Position numbers and translations under genes: made by a program. Below, in pieces: positions 63,710-64,000 of a DNA stretch of 64,000 nucleotides (the stretch's first letter is position 1; the number at the start of each line of letters is the position of its first letter). Under the pieces are notes generated by a model. That model had not been told where the DNA came from and made no database searches. It worked only from the letters and a program-made list of their open reading frames with translations. Origin of the DNA: Streptomyces sp. NBC_01268 (lineage in GTDB: Bacteria; Actinomycetota; Actinomycetes; Streptomycetales; Streptomycetaceae); the NCBI RefSeq assembly GCF_036240795.1, contig NZ_CP108454.1, positions 744,001 through 808,000 on the forward strand, written 5' to 3'.

Positions 63710-63836
63710 CTCCCCGTGGGCGTCCTGCGCCGTGCGTGCGGCCGGACGGGCCACACCCGGCGCGAACGGTCCGACACGGCCTAGGTTGGGCGCCTGAGGA
63801 TGTACGCGTTCTTTCCGCTGCGAAAGGAAGTCCCCC

Positions 63837-64000
63837 ATGCGGTACCGCAAGCTGGGCAACTCGGACCTGGAGGTCTCGGAGATCTCGCTCGGCTCCTGGC
63901 TCACCTACTCCGGCGGCGTCGAGGCGGACGCGACCCGCGCCTGCACCGAGGCGGCCTTCGACGCGGGCATCAACTTCTTCGACACGGCCAACGTGTACGG
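63837..64000 (+). CDS. aldo/keto reductase (5' part, cut by window edge)
   Basis: The first 54 residues and part of the next codon are in the window, starting at ATG 63837 behind GAAAGGAAGT. MRYRKLGNSDLEVSEISLGS, then SGGVEADATRACTEAAFDAG and NFFDTANVYG, is the N-terminus of an aldo/keto reductase. The DTANVYG stretch carries the catalytic Asp and Tyr. NADPH-linked reduction of an aldehyde or ketone is the family activity. The rest of the gene lies beyond 64000. Confidence 0.9.
   Translation, partial: MRYRKLGNSDLEVSEISLGSWLTYSGGVEADATRACTEAAFDAGINFFDTANVY

Overview
The window is a piece of a Streptomyces-type actinobacterial chromosome. The DNA is very G+C rich, and many starts are GTG or TTG behind GGAGG-like sites. 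It carries geosmin synthase, a 1,3,6,8-tetrahydroxynaphthalene synthase (RppA), a SpoIIE-type PP2C phosphatase, an NsdA-like TPR regulator, and one in-frame TTA codon (the bldA-dependent leucine codon). I found about 52 protein genes, including two cut by the window edges, plus one cytochrome P450 remnant and one complete insertion sequence. I saw no rRNA, tRNA or CRISPR array.

Layout. Positions 1-7.5 kb hold small-molecule and housekeeping genes: a cupin protein, a VOC protein, the P450 remnant, two small membrane proteins, a GNAT-AAA+ ATPase fusion, a GNAT, a threonine-synthase-like PLP enzyme and a repeat-rich unknown. Positions 7.7-16.9 kb look developmental: a PAS-PP2C phosphatase, a divergent NsdA-like regulator and TTA-containing phosphotransferase, a secreted amidase, and geosmin synthase. 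Positions 16.9-21.5 kb carry an S4 RNA-binding protein, an unknown, a large STAND/LuxR-like regulator and an ACT protein.

Positions 21.5-27.4 kb form a divergent acyl-CoA catabolic locus: crotonase, DUF35 protein and two thiolase-fold proteins on the minus strand, and an acyl-CoA synthetase on the plus strand. Both thiolase-fold proteins lack the usual nucleophilic cysteine, as in the Ltp2-type retro-aldolases of steroid side-chain degradation. The shared promoter carries a KstR-consensus-like site and a second 22-bp dyad. That dyad recurs 19 kb away in front of another acyl-CoA synthetase operon at 42.3-45.0 kb, which suggests one regulon.

Positions 27.5-30.8 kb hold a double alpha/beta hydrolase, a Cys-rich pentapeptide-repeat protein and a GNAT. 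Positions 30.8-34.9 kb are the rppA, CYP158-like P450, cupin monooxygenase, second CYP158-like P450 operon for THN/flaviolin-type pigment. Positions 35.3-46.9 kb contain a PaaK-like ligase with a VOC partner, another acyl-CoA synthetase, a secreted penicillin-acylase-family enzyme, a cation/proton antiporter, the NMO and acyl-CoA synthetase operon, and a Tat-exported beta-lactamase-fold hydrolase.

Positions 47.5-50.7 kb encode a secreted multidomain glycosidase-like protein whose last two domains share a 251-bp perfect DNA duplication. Just behind it an IS481-family element (50,675-51,725) has inserted at a CCTAGG target that holds the stop codon of a lysR gene. The lysR gene follows the threonine catabolism pair tdh-kbl (52.6-54.9 kb). 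The rest (55-64 kb) carries an FAD oxidoreductase, a Ser/Thr kinase with kinesin-light-chain-type TPRs, an MpaB/DUF2236 protein, two exported or phage-tail-like proteins sharing a C-terminal module, a divergent MBL-fold hydrolase and GlxA-type regulator, and the start of an aldo/keto reductase.
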